Shown here: in pieces, positions 1-6,051 of the stretch | Numbering within the stretch: position 1 is the stretch's first letter | How the letters are laid out: every line of letters begins with the position of its first letter | Assembly (NCBI GenBank): GCA_002429165.1 | Contig: DIYV01000053.1 | Span: 1-8,132 of the forward strand | Source: Gallionella sp. UBA6045 | GTDB lineage: Bacteria > Pseudomonadota > Gammaproteobacteria > Burkholderiales > Gallionellaceae | Direction of reading: 5' to 3' | DNA length: 8,132 nucleotides | Made by a program: the position numbers and the translations under genes | Notes under the pieces: model-generated | The model's input: only the letters and a program-made list of their open reading frames with translations | The model's database searches: none | Told to the model about the DNA's origin: nothing

Positions 1-540
1 GTGCTGTTTATTGACGAAGCCTATTATCTTTACAAGCCTGAAAACGAACGCGACTATGGCGCAGAATCCATCGAAATTCTGTTGCAAGTTATGGAAAACA
101 ACCGCGACGATTTGGTGGTGATCCTGGCCGGTTACAAAGACCGCATGGACAAGTTTTTCCACAGCAATCCCGGTATGCGCTCGCGCATCGCACACCACAT
201 CGACTTTCCCGACTACAGCGCCGAAGAATTATTGCATATTGCCAAGCTAATGCTGGCAACGCAAAATTACCGCTTTAGCGCCGATGCCGAAAAAGCCTTT
301 TTCAACTACATTTCGATACGCATGACGCTGGAACATTTTGCCAACGCGCGCTCGGTACGCAACGCTCTGGATCGTGCCCGCCTGCGCCAGGCCAACCGTT
401 TGTTCGCCAACGCCAGCAAATCGCTTAGCAAAACCGATCTGATGACACTGGAAGCGGAAGATATTTTAGCCAGCCGTGTGTTTAGCGAAGGCAGGCTGGA
501 TATAGATGGAGACGAGGGCAGTGACATAATCGACGATTGA
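1..540 (+). CDS. cbbX: Red-type Rubisco activase CbbX, C-terminal part (5' truncated by window edge)
   Basis: This is the C-terminal 179 residues of CbbX, the hexameric AAA+ ATPase that in red-type (form IC/ID) Rubisco systems pulls on the large-subunit tail to release inhibitory sugar phosphates. The window opens inside the Walker B motif (LFIDEAYYL, residues 2-10), so the GTG at position 1 is an internal Val codon; the Walker A half lies upstream. Visible after it are the sensor-1 region ([12 protein letters not shown], 39-50), the conserved segment with the arginine-finger region ([19 protein letters not shown], 55-73) and the sensor-2 helix ([20 protein letters not shown], 114-133). The tail is unusually acidic after residue 163 ([13 protein letters not shown]). 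The family match is close throughout. In other genomes cbbX follows cbbL and cbbS, which would be expected just left of this window. The next gene starts 10 nt after the stop, suggesting co-transcription. Confidence 0.95.
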   Translation: MLFIDEAYYLYKPENERDYGAESIEILLQVMENNRDDLVVILAGYKDRMDKFFHSNPGMRSRIAHHIDFPDYSAEELLHIAKLMLATQNYRFSADAEKAFFNYISIRMTLEHFANARSVRNALDRARLRQANRLFANASKSLSKTDLMTLEAEDILASRVFSEGRLDIDGDEGSDIIDD

Positions 541-550
541 ATCGCAACAC

Positions 551-1108
551 ATGGGAAAACAATACGACGCGCTAACCGAACCGCACCTGGCGTTCATCGC
601 AACGCAGAAGGTATTTTTTGTGGGCACGGCAACGGCGGATAGCCGGATAAATGTATCACCCAAAGGCATGGACTCTCTGCGCGCCTTGTCTTGCAAAAGA
701 GTGGTGTGGCTCAATCTCACCGGCAGCGGCAACGAGACCGCAGCGCATGTGCAGCTAGACCCGCGCATGACCCTCATGTTCTGCTCATTCGAGGGCGCGC
801 CGCTTATTCTGCGACTGTATGGCACGGCGCGTGTGATCCATAAAAACGATCAAGAATGGTCAGAACTGTTATCGAATTTCACGTCGCTTCTGGGCGCCAG
901 GCAGATTTTTGATCTCACGATAGAATTGGTGCAAACCTCGTGTGGATTTGGTGTACCTTATTTAACCTATAAGGAAGAAAGGCCTTTGCTTGCCGATTGG
1001 GCGACAAAAAAAGGGGATGAGGGCGTGCGAAATTATTGGCAAGAAAAAAACCAGGTGAGCATAGACAACATTCCCACCCATATCATCGAAAAAAATATTC
1101 AGCCATGA
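551..1108 (+). CDS. Pyridoxamine 5'-phosphate oxidase family protein (flavin split-barrel)
   Basis: A 185-residue protein of the putative PNPOx-like split-barrel family (PF01243 type), whose members usually bind FMN, F420 or heme. Recognisable family segments are NVSPKGMDSLRAL (33-45), the WLNLTGSGNETAAH stretch (53-66), FCSFEGAPLILRLYGTARV (77-95) and SCGFGVPYLTY near residues 130-140. The pattern is of the stand-alone PNPOx-like proteins, not of PdxH itself, so a role in vitamin B6 synthesis should not be assumed; the substrate is unknown. No signal peptide or membrane segment is visible, so it is likely cytoplasmic. The start ATG lies 10 nt after cbbX with no obvious Shine-Dalgarno, suggesting translation coupled to cbbX. 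The gene is noticeably A+T-richer than the purE/aldolase pair downstream. Family assignment is confident; function is not. Confidence 0.85.
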   Translation: MGKQYDALTEPHLAFIATQKVFFVGTATADSRINVSPKGMDSLRALSCKRVVWLNLTGSGNETAAHVQLDPRMTLMFCSFEGAPLILRLYGTARVIHKNDQEWSELLSNFTSLLGARQIFDLTIELVQTSCGFGVPYLTYKEERPLLADWATKKGDEGVRNYWQEKNQVSIDNIPTHIIEKNIQP

Positions 1109-1121
1109 TGGTGCAAACTAA

Positions 1122-1445
1122 ATGACACTCAACGAACTCCATCGCGACATGCGCGCAGCATTGCAAGGCTCAGTTGATGCCGCAGCAATTGATCGTTTGA
1201 CGACCGAGGCCGCCCGCTACGCCAGTACTGTGGGCTGGGCTGACGGCGTGATAGACAAAGATGGGCGCATCGCTCAAGCCTTCGAAAGCCTCAGAGAAAT
1301 GGCACAAGCCCGCTTCGAGCAAACTCGCAACACCGACATCGCCACTTTGCACGATGCGCTGGCTGATCTCATACTCGCCATCCGTACCCATGACGAAGAT
1401 ATTGACCCGTCACCCGACAACGACGACCAGCACCACGACACCTGA
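1122..1445 (+). CDS. Small hypothetical helical protein in the cbbX cluster
   Basis: I do not recognise a family. The 107-residue product is rich in Ala, Glu, Asp and Arg with heptad-like hydrophobic spacing, suggesting an all-helical soluble protein (helices near residues 2-14, 20-34, 48-66 and 74-91). There is no Cys, signal peptide or membrane segment. The tail from about residue 91 is very acidic and ends in a His/Asp-rich run (DNDDQHHDT), possibly disordered or metal-binding. It starts 13 nt after the PNPOx-like stop and in the same orientation, so it probably belongs to the cbbX transcript. The Shine-Dalgarno is weak. Coding is supported by the tight spacing and plausible composition, not by homology. 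Confidence 0.65.
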   Translation: MTLNELHRDMRAALQGSVDAAAIDRLTTEAARYASTVGWADGVIDKDGRIAQAFESLREMAQARFEQTRNTDIATLHDALADLILAIRTHDEDIDPSPDNDDQHHDT

Positions 1446-1789
1446 CAGTGTCAACGCTAAGCAGAAATGTGTTACCCCCTGTTTTTCGCTTGTTGCTGAG
1501 TAACGTCCTTTCCATCGTGGCTGCCACATCCGATGGGTATATTTCTCCGAAGCTGCTTCTCGTCAGGTTTGCGACCGGTGTTGCACCTCGCCAGCATTGT
1601 ATGTACCAGATTGTAGGCGGCTGGCAGAAAACGCGGCTCGCGCGCCAATTCGGGGTCACGGTAACAGGATATTTCCATGCTCATTCCAGGTTGCGGATGG
1701 GGCTGCGGCAATTATCCCTGCTTTGAGCTGTTTTGAGGAGTTACACCATGAAATCAAAAACCGCCTGTACAACAATTTAAAGGATCAGC
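1446..1789. other. Spacer between the cbbX group and the purE-like gene
   Basis: This ~340-nt stretch holds no gene I can identify apart from the mini-ORF at 1748-1780. Open frames exist on both strands, including two overlapping ones on the minus strand around 1472-1711, but none has a recognisable family or a good ribosome binding site. A short inverted repeat (TGACA-G-TGTCA, 1443-1453) overlaps the stop codon of the upstream gene; it has no T-tract and is too small to call a terminator. A promoter for the purE-like gene is expected here but no convincing -35/-10 pair stands out. Confidence 0.5.
1748..1780 (+). CDS. Candidate 10-residue leader peptide upstream of the purE-like gene
   Basis: ATG at 1748 opens a 10-codon frame (MKSKTACTTI) ending in TAA at 1778-1780. 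It is preceded by a strong Shine-Dalgarno, GAGGAG at 1735-1740, at 7 nt spacing, which is better than that of most genes in the window. The stop directly abuts the AGGA ribosome binding site (1781-1784) of the purE-like gene, whose ATG is at 1790. A ribosome finishing the mini-ORF would therefore stand on the downstream binding site, the geometry of translational coupling or of a leader peptide. No run of a single regulatory codon is present, so classical amino-acid attenuation is not supported. It could equally be the relic of a lost gene start. Confidence 0.4.
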   Translation: MKSKTACTTI

Positions 1790-2344
1790 ATGAACGAGTC
1801 TACTGACAGCAACCAAACCAGCCTGAAACATGCCGACAAGGTATTGGTCGGGATACTGACCGGCAGTCCGAACGATCTGCCCACCGTGGTCAAGGTGCGC
1901 GACACACTTACCGAATTGGGCATTGCCAGTGAGATCGTGGTGGCCTCGGCTCATCGCACCCCCGACAAAGTGCTGGCCTATCTCGATCGCGCGCACAGGG
2001 AAGGCGTGCAGGTACTGATCGGCTGCGCCGGCGTGGCCGCCCACCTGGCGGGCGTCATTGCCGGACATACCCGCCTGCCGGTGATCGGCCTGCCGCTTTC
2101 GGGCGGCGTGATGTCCGGACTGGATGCCCTGCTCTCCACGGTGCAGATGCCGCCGGGTGTGCCGGTTGCCACGGTCGCCGTGGACGGGGCAAAGAACGCG
2201 GCCATGCTGGCGGCCCGCATCCTGGCGTTGAAATTCCCCGAGATCAACGCTGCCCTTGAGGCCGCGGCGAAAAAGGAACGCGCGCGCTACGACCAGACTG
2301 CCGATGAGGCCCTGGAAAAATTCAAAGTGCAAAATTCAAAGTAA
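1790..2344 (+). CDS. PurE-like protein (AIR carboxylase / N5-CAIR mutase family), divergent
   Basis: A 184-residue member of the PurE family (AIRC domain, PF00731 type), which in purine synthesis interconverts N5-CAIR and CAIR or carboxylates AIR. Visible are the phosphate-loop region [10 protein letters not shown] (22-31, usually GSxSD), [10 protein letters not shown] (51-60) with the family His at 55, [20 protein letters not shown] (78-97, usually GAGGAAHLPGM) with His 85, [20 protein letters not shown] (110-129) and the [13 protein letters not shown] helix. Both active-site histidines are kept, so catalysis is plausible. An extra hydrophilic N-terminus of about 16 residues and a charged C-terminal tail flank the core. 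ATG 1790 is chosen for the AAAGGA site 5 nt upstream. purK is not adjacent; instead an aldolase starts 14 nt after the stop. Whether this is the cell's only PurE or a specialised paralog cannot be told from the window. Confidence 0.85.
   Translation: MNESTDSNQTSLKHADKVLVGILTGSPNDLPTVVKVRDTLTELGIASEIVVASAHRTPDKVLAYLDRAHREGVQVLIGCAGVAAHLAGVIAGHTRLPVIGLPLSGGVMSGLDALLSTVQMPPGVPVATVAVDGAKNAAMLAARILALKFPEINAALEAAAKKERARYDQTADEALEKFKVQNSK
2317..2342 (+). repeat. 12-bp tandem direct repeat at the purE-like 3' end
   Basis: AAAATTCAAAGT occurs at 2317-2328 and again at 2331-2342, period 14. Because 14 is not a multiple of three, the two copies are read in different frames, and the second supplies the last codons and the first base of the TAA stop. 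This looks like a local duplication that rebuilt the protein's C-terminus (KFKVQNSK). Confidence 0.8.
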
Positions 2345-2358
2345 AATAAGAGGAACCC

Positions 2359-3537
2359 ATGCCACTCGTTCACCTGTCCGACATGATAGTTCACGCATAC
2401 CGTCATAACTACGCTGTCGGCGCATTCGGTGTGGGCAACCTGCACTTTCTCGAAGGCATCATGCAGGCGGCGGAGAACTGCCGCGCACCGGTGGTGCTGA
2501 ATCTTATCGAATCACATTTCGAGAACCAGGATTTCGAGCTCCTGATGCCTGCCGTGCAGAAGGCCGCTCGACGTGCGACAGTCCCTGTAGCGATCAATTT
2601 CGACCACGGCACCAGTCTCGCCTCTGCCGAGCGCGCCATTCGTGCCGGTTGCAACGGGGTGATGGTAGACACATCGGCGTTGCCGTTCTCGGACAACCTG
2701 TGGCAAACCCGCGACGTCGTCGCGATGGCCCATGCATGCGGCGTCACGGTGGAAGGGGAGCTGGGTTACGTGCCCGGTATCGAGGGCGAGAACGCAAAGA
2801 ATCATCCCGGGGAACTCGCTTACACATCAGCCGCCGAGGCTGCGGGATTCGTCGAGCGCACCGGCGTGGACTGCCTGGCAGTCTCCATAGGCACCGTGCA
2901 TGGCAGGATGAAAGGCTTGCCGAAGCTGGACTACGCCAGGCTGGCAAAGATCAGGGAGGCCACCTCCGTGCCGCTGGTCATACACGGCGGCACCGGACTG
3001 ACGGACGACCAGTTCCGGCGGCTTATCGCCAACGGTGTCGCCAAGATCGATTACTACACCGCGCTTGCCGACATGGCAAACCGCCGCATCAGGGAAAATG
3101 TCACAGCCGACCCGAAGGGCAGCCATGGCGCGCTGCTGACCGGCGTCCGCGACACGGTTCGCGGGGAGGCGGAACGTTGCATCCACCTCTGGGGCAGCAG
3201 TGGAAGGGCGGCGGAAGTGTTGGCACAATGCCAACCGTGGCATGATGTGGAGCATGTAGTGTTCTACAATATCCCGGCGACGATTTCGGAAAGTGAAATC
3301 ACCTCGATTGTCCGCGAGGGCAAAAAATCATTGGAAGCCATTCCCGGCGTGCGCAGCATCAGCACCCGCCGAACCCTCCAGCCCGGCGGCGAATACCGCC
3401 ACTCCCTGTCCGTCAGTCTTGCCAGCAAATCCGCCCTGACGGTTTTCCAGAACCACCCGGCGCAGCAACGTTTTGACAACACCAATTTCTGGCCGATGAT
3501 CACCGACCACATCACGCTGAATCTCGAGGAATGTTAA
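2359..3537 (+). CDS. Class II fructose-bisphosphate aldolase-like protein fused to a C-terminal Dabb domain
   Basis: This 392-residue protein has two parts. Residues 1-288 form a class II (zinc) aldolase of the short GatY/KbaY/FbaA type: FDHGTS (81-86) with catalytic Asp82 and zinc ligand His83, VEGELGYVPGIEG (131-143), LAVSIGTVHGRMKG (173-186) with zinc ligand His181, and LVIHGGTGL (206-214) with zinc ligand His209. The motif that is normally KIN (Asn contacting substrate) reads KIDYYT here, giving Asp231. The domain closes with the usual WGSSGRA (278-284). Residues ~297-390 match the stress-responsive A/B-barrel (Dabb) domain: EHVVFYNIP, SLEAIPGVRSIS, the GGEYRHSLSVSLAS strand and FQNHPAQQRF. 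Canonical aldolases of this type end near residue 285-290, so the extra ~100 residues are a fusion. AAGAGGAA (2348-2355) precedes the ATG. It follows the purE-like gene by 14 nt and is probably co-transcribed. Class II aldolase fold is sure; the substrate is unknown. Confidence 0.88.
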   Translation: MPLVHLSDMIVHAYRHNYAVGAFGVGNLHFLEGIMQAAENCRAPVVLNLIESHFENQDFELLMPAVQKAARRATVPVAINFDHGTSLASAERAIRAGCNGVMVDTSALPFSDNLWQTRDVVAMAHACGVTVEGELGYVPGIEGENAKNHPGELAYTSAAEAAGFVERTGVDCLAVSIGTVHGRMKGLPKLDYARLAKIREATSVPLVIHGGTGLTDDQFRRLIANGVAKIDYYTALADMANRRIRENVTADPKGSHGALLTGVRDTVRGEAERCIHLWGSSGRAAEVLAQCQPWHDVEHVVFYNIPATISESEITSIVREGKKSLEAIPGVRSISTRRTLQPGGEYRHSLSVSLASKSALTVFQNHPAQQRFDNTNFWPMITDHITLNLEEC

Positions 3538-3697
3538 CCAACTTCACATCCGGTTGAGTGCAGGGGGTCGGATGATGAAGGCATCAATTTCCGCAAGATG
3601 GCCAAACGGCTATATCATGACAGCGAACAAGTGACGGTGTATTTGACGCGCACCAAACATTAGCCGGTCCGGATTAAACCATCAACTTTAAATCCAC
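3538..3697 (+). other. Spacer with an in-frame open stretch after the aldolase
   Basis: The aldolase TAA is followed in the same frame by 42 more sense codons up to TAG at 3661-3663. The last ~25 codons read like protein (INFRKMAKRLYHDSEQVTVY and a short basic end). The only in-frame ATG is at 3598 and lacks a Shine-Dalgarno. A second small frame, ATG 3572 to TGA 3632-3634 (20 residues), has AGGGGG just upstream. I do not recognise either. ATCCGG (3548-3553) and CCGGAT (3669-3674) form a distant inverted repeat around the stretch. No T-rich terminator is seen after the aldolase. Confidence 0.4.
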
Positions 3698-4582
3698 ATG
3701 AGCGAACACCATTCACCTCGCGCCGGCTTGATTGCGGCTTTTTTTGCGCTTTGCATCTGGACCGGTTTCATTCTGGTCAGCCGCTATGGCGGCAAGGGCG
3801 TATTGACCGGCTGGGATGTGACCGCATTGCGTTTCGGCGTGGGCTCGCTGATCGCGCTGTTTTTTCTGCCGCGCGTGACTTTGCCGCCTTATAAAGTGAT
3901 CCTGCTGTTTTCAATGTTCGGAGGGATAGGCTATTCCGTCGTTGTATATGCCGGCTTTCGCATGGCACCGGCCGCCCACGCAGCCGTACTGCTGCCCGGT
4001 GCGCTGCCGTTTTCCACCGCCGTGATCGCCTGGTTGTGGCTGCGGCATAAACCGTCACCGTCGCAACGGATCGCACTGTTGCTGGTTTTTATCGGCATCG
4101 CGTTGACCGCAGCCGACACGCTTTTGCACGGGGCACATCTGACCGGCATGCAAATGCTGGGGGACCTGCTGTTTCTTTGCGGCTCTGTTTTATGGGCGGT
4201 GTTCACACTGCTGCTACGCCGTTATCCGGTGCCGCCACTCACGGCGGCAGTCAGCACGACTCTGGGCAGTGCGATTCTGTATTTGCCTGTCTGGTGGTTC
4301 TTCCTGCCCAGCACACTGGGCCAGGCACCCGTTGCCGAAATTGCGATACAGGCAGGTTATCAAGGCATACTGGTCGTATTCGTCGCGATGCTGCTCTACA
4401 CCTATGCAGTCCGCAGTCTCGGCGCCCAGACGGTGACACTGCTGATGGCCATCGTGCCCGGTCTGGCCGCCGTCGCGGCCGTACCTGTGCTGGGTGAACC
4501 ACTTTCGATGTTCACGCTGGCGGGATTAGCCGCGGTCACGATGGGTGCCCTGCTCGCCGCGCGGCTGGTATCAATTAAATAA
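3698..4582 (+). CDS. DMT-superfamily permease, EamA type
   Basis: A 294-residue, very hydrophobic protein with about ten membrane segments arranged as two EamA repeats (PF00892 type), the size and topology usual for drug/metabolite transporters (RhaT/YdcZ-like exporters). Approximate segments: 9-29, 39-58, 66-87, 92-114, 121-142, 149-171, 181-203, 216-238, 243-266 and 268-291. Family features include the N-terminal IWTGFILVSRYGG, the LRFGVGSLIAL second helix, FRMAPAAHAAVLLPGALPFS (86-105) and, in the second half, YAVRSLGAQTVTLLMAIVPG and LGEPLS near residue 268. It acts in the inner membrane, probably as an exporter of a small metabolite; the substrate cannot be read from the sequence. Its Shine-Dalgarno is poor. 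It stands 160 nt after the aldolase, so it may have its own promoter, and it converges on ndh. Confidence 0.9.
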   Translation: MSEHHSPRAGLIAAFFALCIWTGFILVSRYGGKGVLTGWDVTALRFGVGSLIALFFLPRVTLPPYKVILLFSMFGGIGYSVVVYAGFRMAPAAHAAVLLPGALPFSTAVIAWLWLRHKPSPSQRIALLLVFIGIALTAADTLLHGAHLTGMQMLGDLLFLCGSVLWAVFTLLLRRYPVPPLTAAVSTTLGSAILYLPVWWFFLPSTLGQAPVAEIAIQAGYQGILVVFVAMLLYTYAVRSLGAQTVTLLMAIVPGLAAVAAVPVLGEPLSMFTLAGLAAVTMGALLAARLVSIK

Positions 4583-4601
4583 AACCGGCGACAAATTCGC
4601 C
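4575..4601 (-). terminator. Rho-independent terminator of ndh
   Basis: GGCGA (4587-4591) and TCGCC (4597-4601) form a 5-bp stem with a 5-nt loop. Read on the minus strand the hairpin is followed, after GG, by TTTTATTTAATT, and it lies 10 nt beyond the ndh stop. The T-tract overlaps the stop codon region of the convergent permease gene. On the plus strand the hairpin has no T-tract, so it is best read as the ndh terminator. Confidence 0.6.
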
Positions 4602-4610
4602 TGATCTGCG

Positions 4611-5921
4611 CTAATGCAGTTTCACCTGCGGATCGATGCCCCTGCGCAGGAAATGCAGCAAACTGATCAGCAATGCACGCGGCCATCCATACAGCGCAGC
4701 CTGATGCATCTTGTACAACATGAGGTAGACAAAACGGGCGATAAAACCCGAGACCATCATGGAACCCGCGAGACCCCCCATCAGACTGCCGACGGTACTG
4801 TAATGGCCCATGGCGACCAGTGAGCCAAAGTCCCGGTAGGTGTAATCAAGCGGCGGCTTGCCCCTGAGGCGGCGCACCAGCGTCCTGGACAATGTCGACG
4901 CCTGCTGATGGGCAGCTTGGGCGCGCGGCGGAACATTATTTCCCAGCTCGTCCATCGGACAGGCTGCGCAGTCCCCGATAGCGAAAATATTTTCGTCGCG
5001 CGTGCACTGCAGATTGCGTTTGACCACCAGCTGGTTGATACGGTTGGTTTCCAGTCCGGCAATGTTTTTCAGAAACTCCGGCGCCTTGATGCCGGCCGCC
5101 CAGACCTTGATCGCGGCCGGAATGGTGACGCCTGACGCAGAAACGATGCCTTGCGCGTTGATTTCCACGACACGCTGGTTGACATGCACGGTTACGCCAA
5201 GAAGGTCCAGTTCGTGCATGGCCGCATCGGAAAGTCGCCGCGGCAGCGCCGGCAGAATATGCGGGCCGGCCTCAATCACGTGCAGCTTGATGTCTTCCGC
5301 AGGATCTATCGTATCCAGCCCGTAAGCGGAAACAAGACGGGTGACATGGTGGAGCTGGGCGGCAAGCTCCACGCCGGTTGCGCCCGCGCCCACGATCGCG
5401 ACGTCCAATTGTCCCTGTTTGAACGGCTTGCCCTGGGTGTGCGCCTTGAGCATGCTGTTGAGCAGATTTTTCTGGAAACGCTCTGCCTGGCCGGTGCTAT
5501 CGAGAAAGAAGCAATTCTCCTGCACGCCCGGAATGCCGAAATCATTGCTCAGGCTGCCAACGGAAAATACCAGTGTATCGTAGCTGAAACGGCGTTCCGG
5601 AATGATCTCCTCTCCCTCCTCGCTCAAGGTGGGCGCAAGCAGCACCTCCTTGCGCTCGCGATCCAGACCGATCACGCGACCCAAACGGTAGCGAAAATGA
5701 TTCCATTGTGCTTGTGCCAGATATTCCAGCTCATCCTCGGATGAATCCAGGGTTCCCGCCGCAATCTCATGCAACAGCGGCTTCCAGATATGGGTGCGGC
5801 TGGAGTCGATCAGGGTGATGTCGGCAAGATGCTTCCTGCCAAGTTTTTTGCCCAGCTTGGTTGCCAGTTCAAGACCTGCAGCACCGCCGCCGACAATAAT
5901 GATGTGATGTGCCTCGGCCAT
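4611..5921 (-). CDS. ndh: Type II NADH dehydrogenase (NDH-2)
   Basis: A 436-residue single-subunit flavoprotein that oxidises NADH and reduces quinone at the inner face of the cytoplasmic membrane without pumping protons. Visible: the FAD dinucleotide fold IIIVGGGAAGLELATKLG (7-24); the LVFSVGSLSNDFGIPG segment (117-132); the NADH-binding fold VAIVGAGATGVELAAQL (174-190); the second FAD motif NIFAIGDCAACP (311-322), containing a CxxC; and VPPRAQAAHQQAS (330-342), characteristic of NDH-2. The C-terminal region from residue ~372 is amphipathic and hydrophobic (GGLAGSMMVSGFIARFVYLM), the membrane-anchoring part. Length fits the family. The start ATG at 5921 has AAAGG about 11 nt upstream, a slightly long spacing. 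It is transcribed alone between a likely promoter at about 5960 and the terminator at 4575-4601. Sulfide:quinone reductase is excluded by the overall motif order and the PPRAQAAHQ segment. Confidence 0.93.
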   Translation of the reverse strand: MAEAHHIIIVGGGAAGLELATKLGKKLGRKHLADITLIDSSRTHIWKPLLHEIAAGTLDSSEDELEYLAQAQWNHFRYRLGRVIGLDRERKEVLLAPTLSEEGEEIIPERRFSYDTLVFSVGSLSNDFGIPGVQENCFFLDSTGQAERFQKNLLNSMLKAHTQGKPFKQGQLDVAIVGAGATGVELAAQLHHVTRLVSAYGLDTIDPAEDIKLHVIEAGPHILPALPRRLSDAAMHELDLLGVTVHVNQRVVEINAQGIVSASGVTIPAAIKVWAAGIKAPEFLKNIAGLETNRINQLVVKRNLQCTRDENIFAIGDCAACPMDELGNNVPPRAQAAHQQASTLSRTLVRRLRGKPPLDYTYRDFGSLVAMGHYSTVGSLMGGLAGSMMVSGFIARFVYLMLYKMHQAALYGWPRALLISLLHFLRRGIDPQVKLH

Positions 5922-5959
5922 ATCGCGATGAACCTTTCAGGTTTATAAGCAAACGGCAA

Positions 5960-5965
5960 ATTATA
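5960..5965 (-). promoter_or_regulatory. Likely -10 element of the ndh promoter
   Basis: On the minus strand a perfect TATAAT occurs about 39 nt before the ndh start codon. The -35 position is poor at 16-19 nt spacing (ATATCG-like), so the promoter may need an activator. The surrounding 5922-6051 gap is A+T-rich and holds no gene. The rluC 3' side of this gap lacks a convincing terminator; only a tiny CGC-AAA-GCG hairpin near T-rich sequence (minus strand, about 6010-6020) is present. Confidence 0.4.
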
Positions 5966-6051
5966 TTCTTATACGGGTAGTCCGATATAAGTATTCAGGA
6001 CATCAGAAAAACGCAAAGCGGTCAGAGATATCAGGTGTATAAACAACAGGT

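Noticed and set aside
551..1108. PdxH (true pyridoxamine 5'-phosphate oxidase)
   Set aside because: The length and motifs (SPKGMDSL, SCGFGVP) fit the PNPOx-like stand-alone family; the PdxH C-terminal signature is absent.
1754..2332. 192-residue minus-strand open frame opposite the purE-like gene
   Set aside because: His/Arg/Gly-rich translation typical of an antisense shadow of a GC-rich gene.
2649..3245. 198-residue plus-strand open frame inside the aldolase
   Set aside because: Arg/Gly/His-rich out-of-frame translation of the aldolase gene, with no family features.
5151..5744. 197-residue plus-strand open frame opposite ndh
   Set aside because: Antisense to well-conserved NDH-2 motifs; no ribosome binding site or family match.
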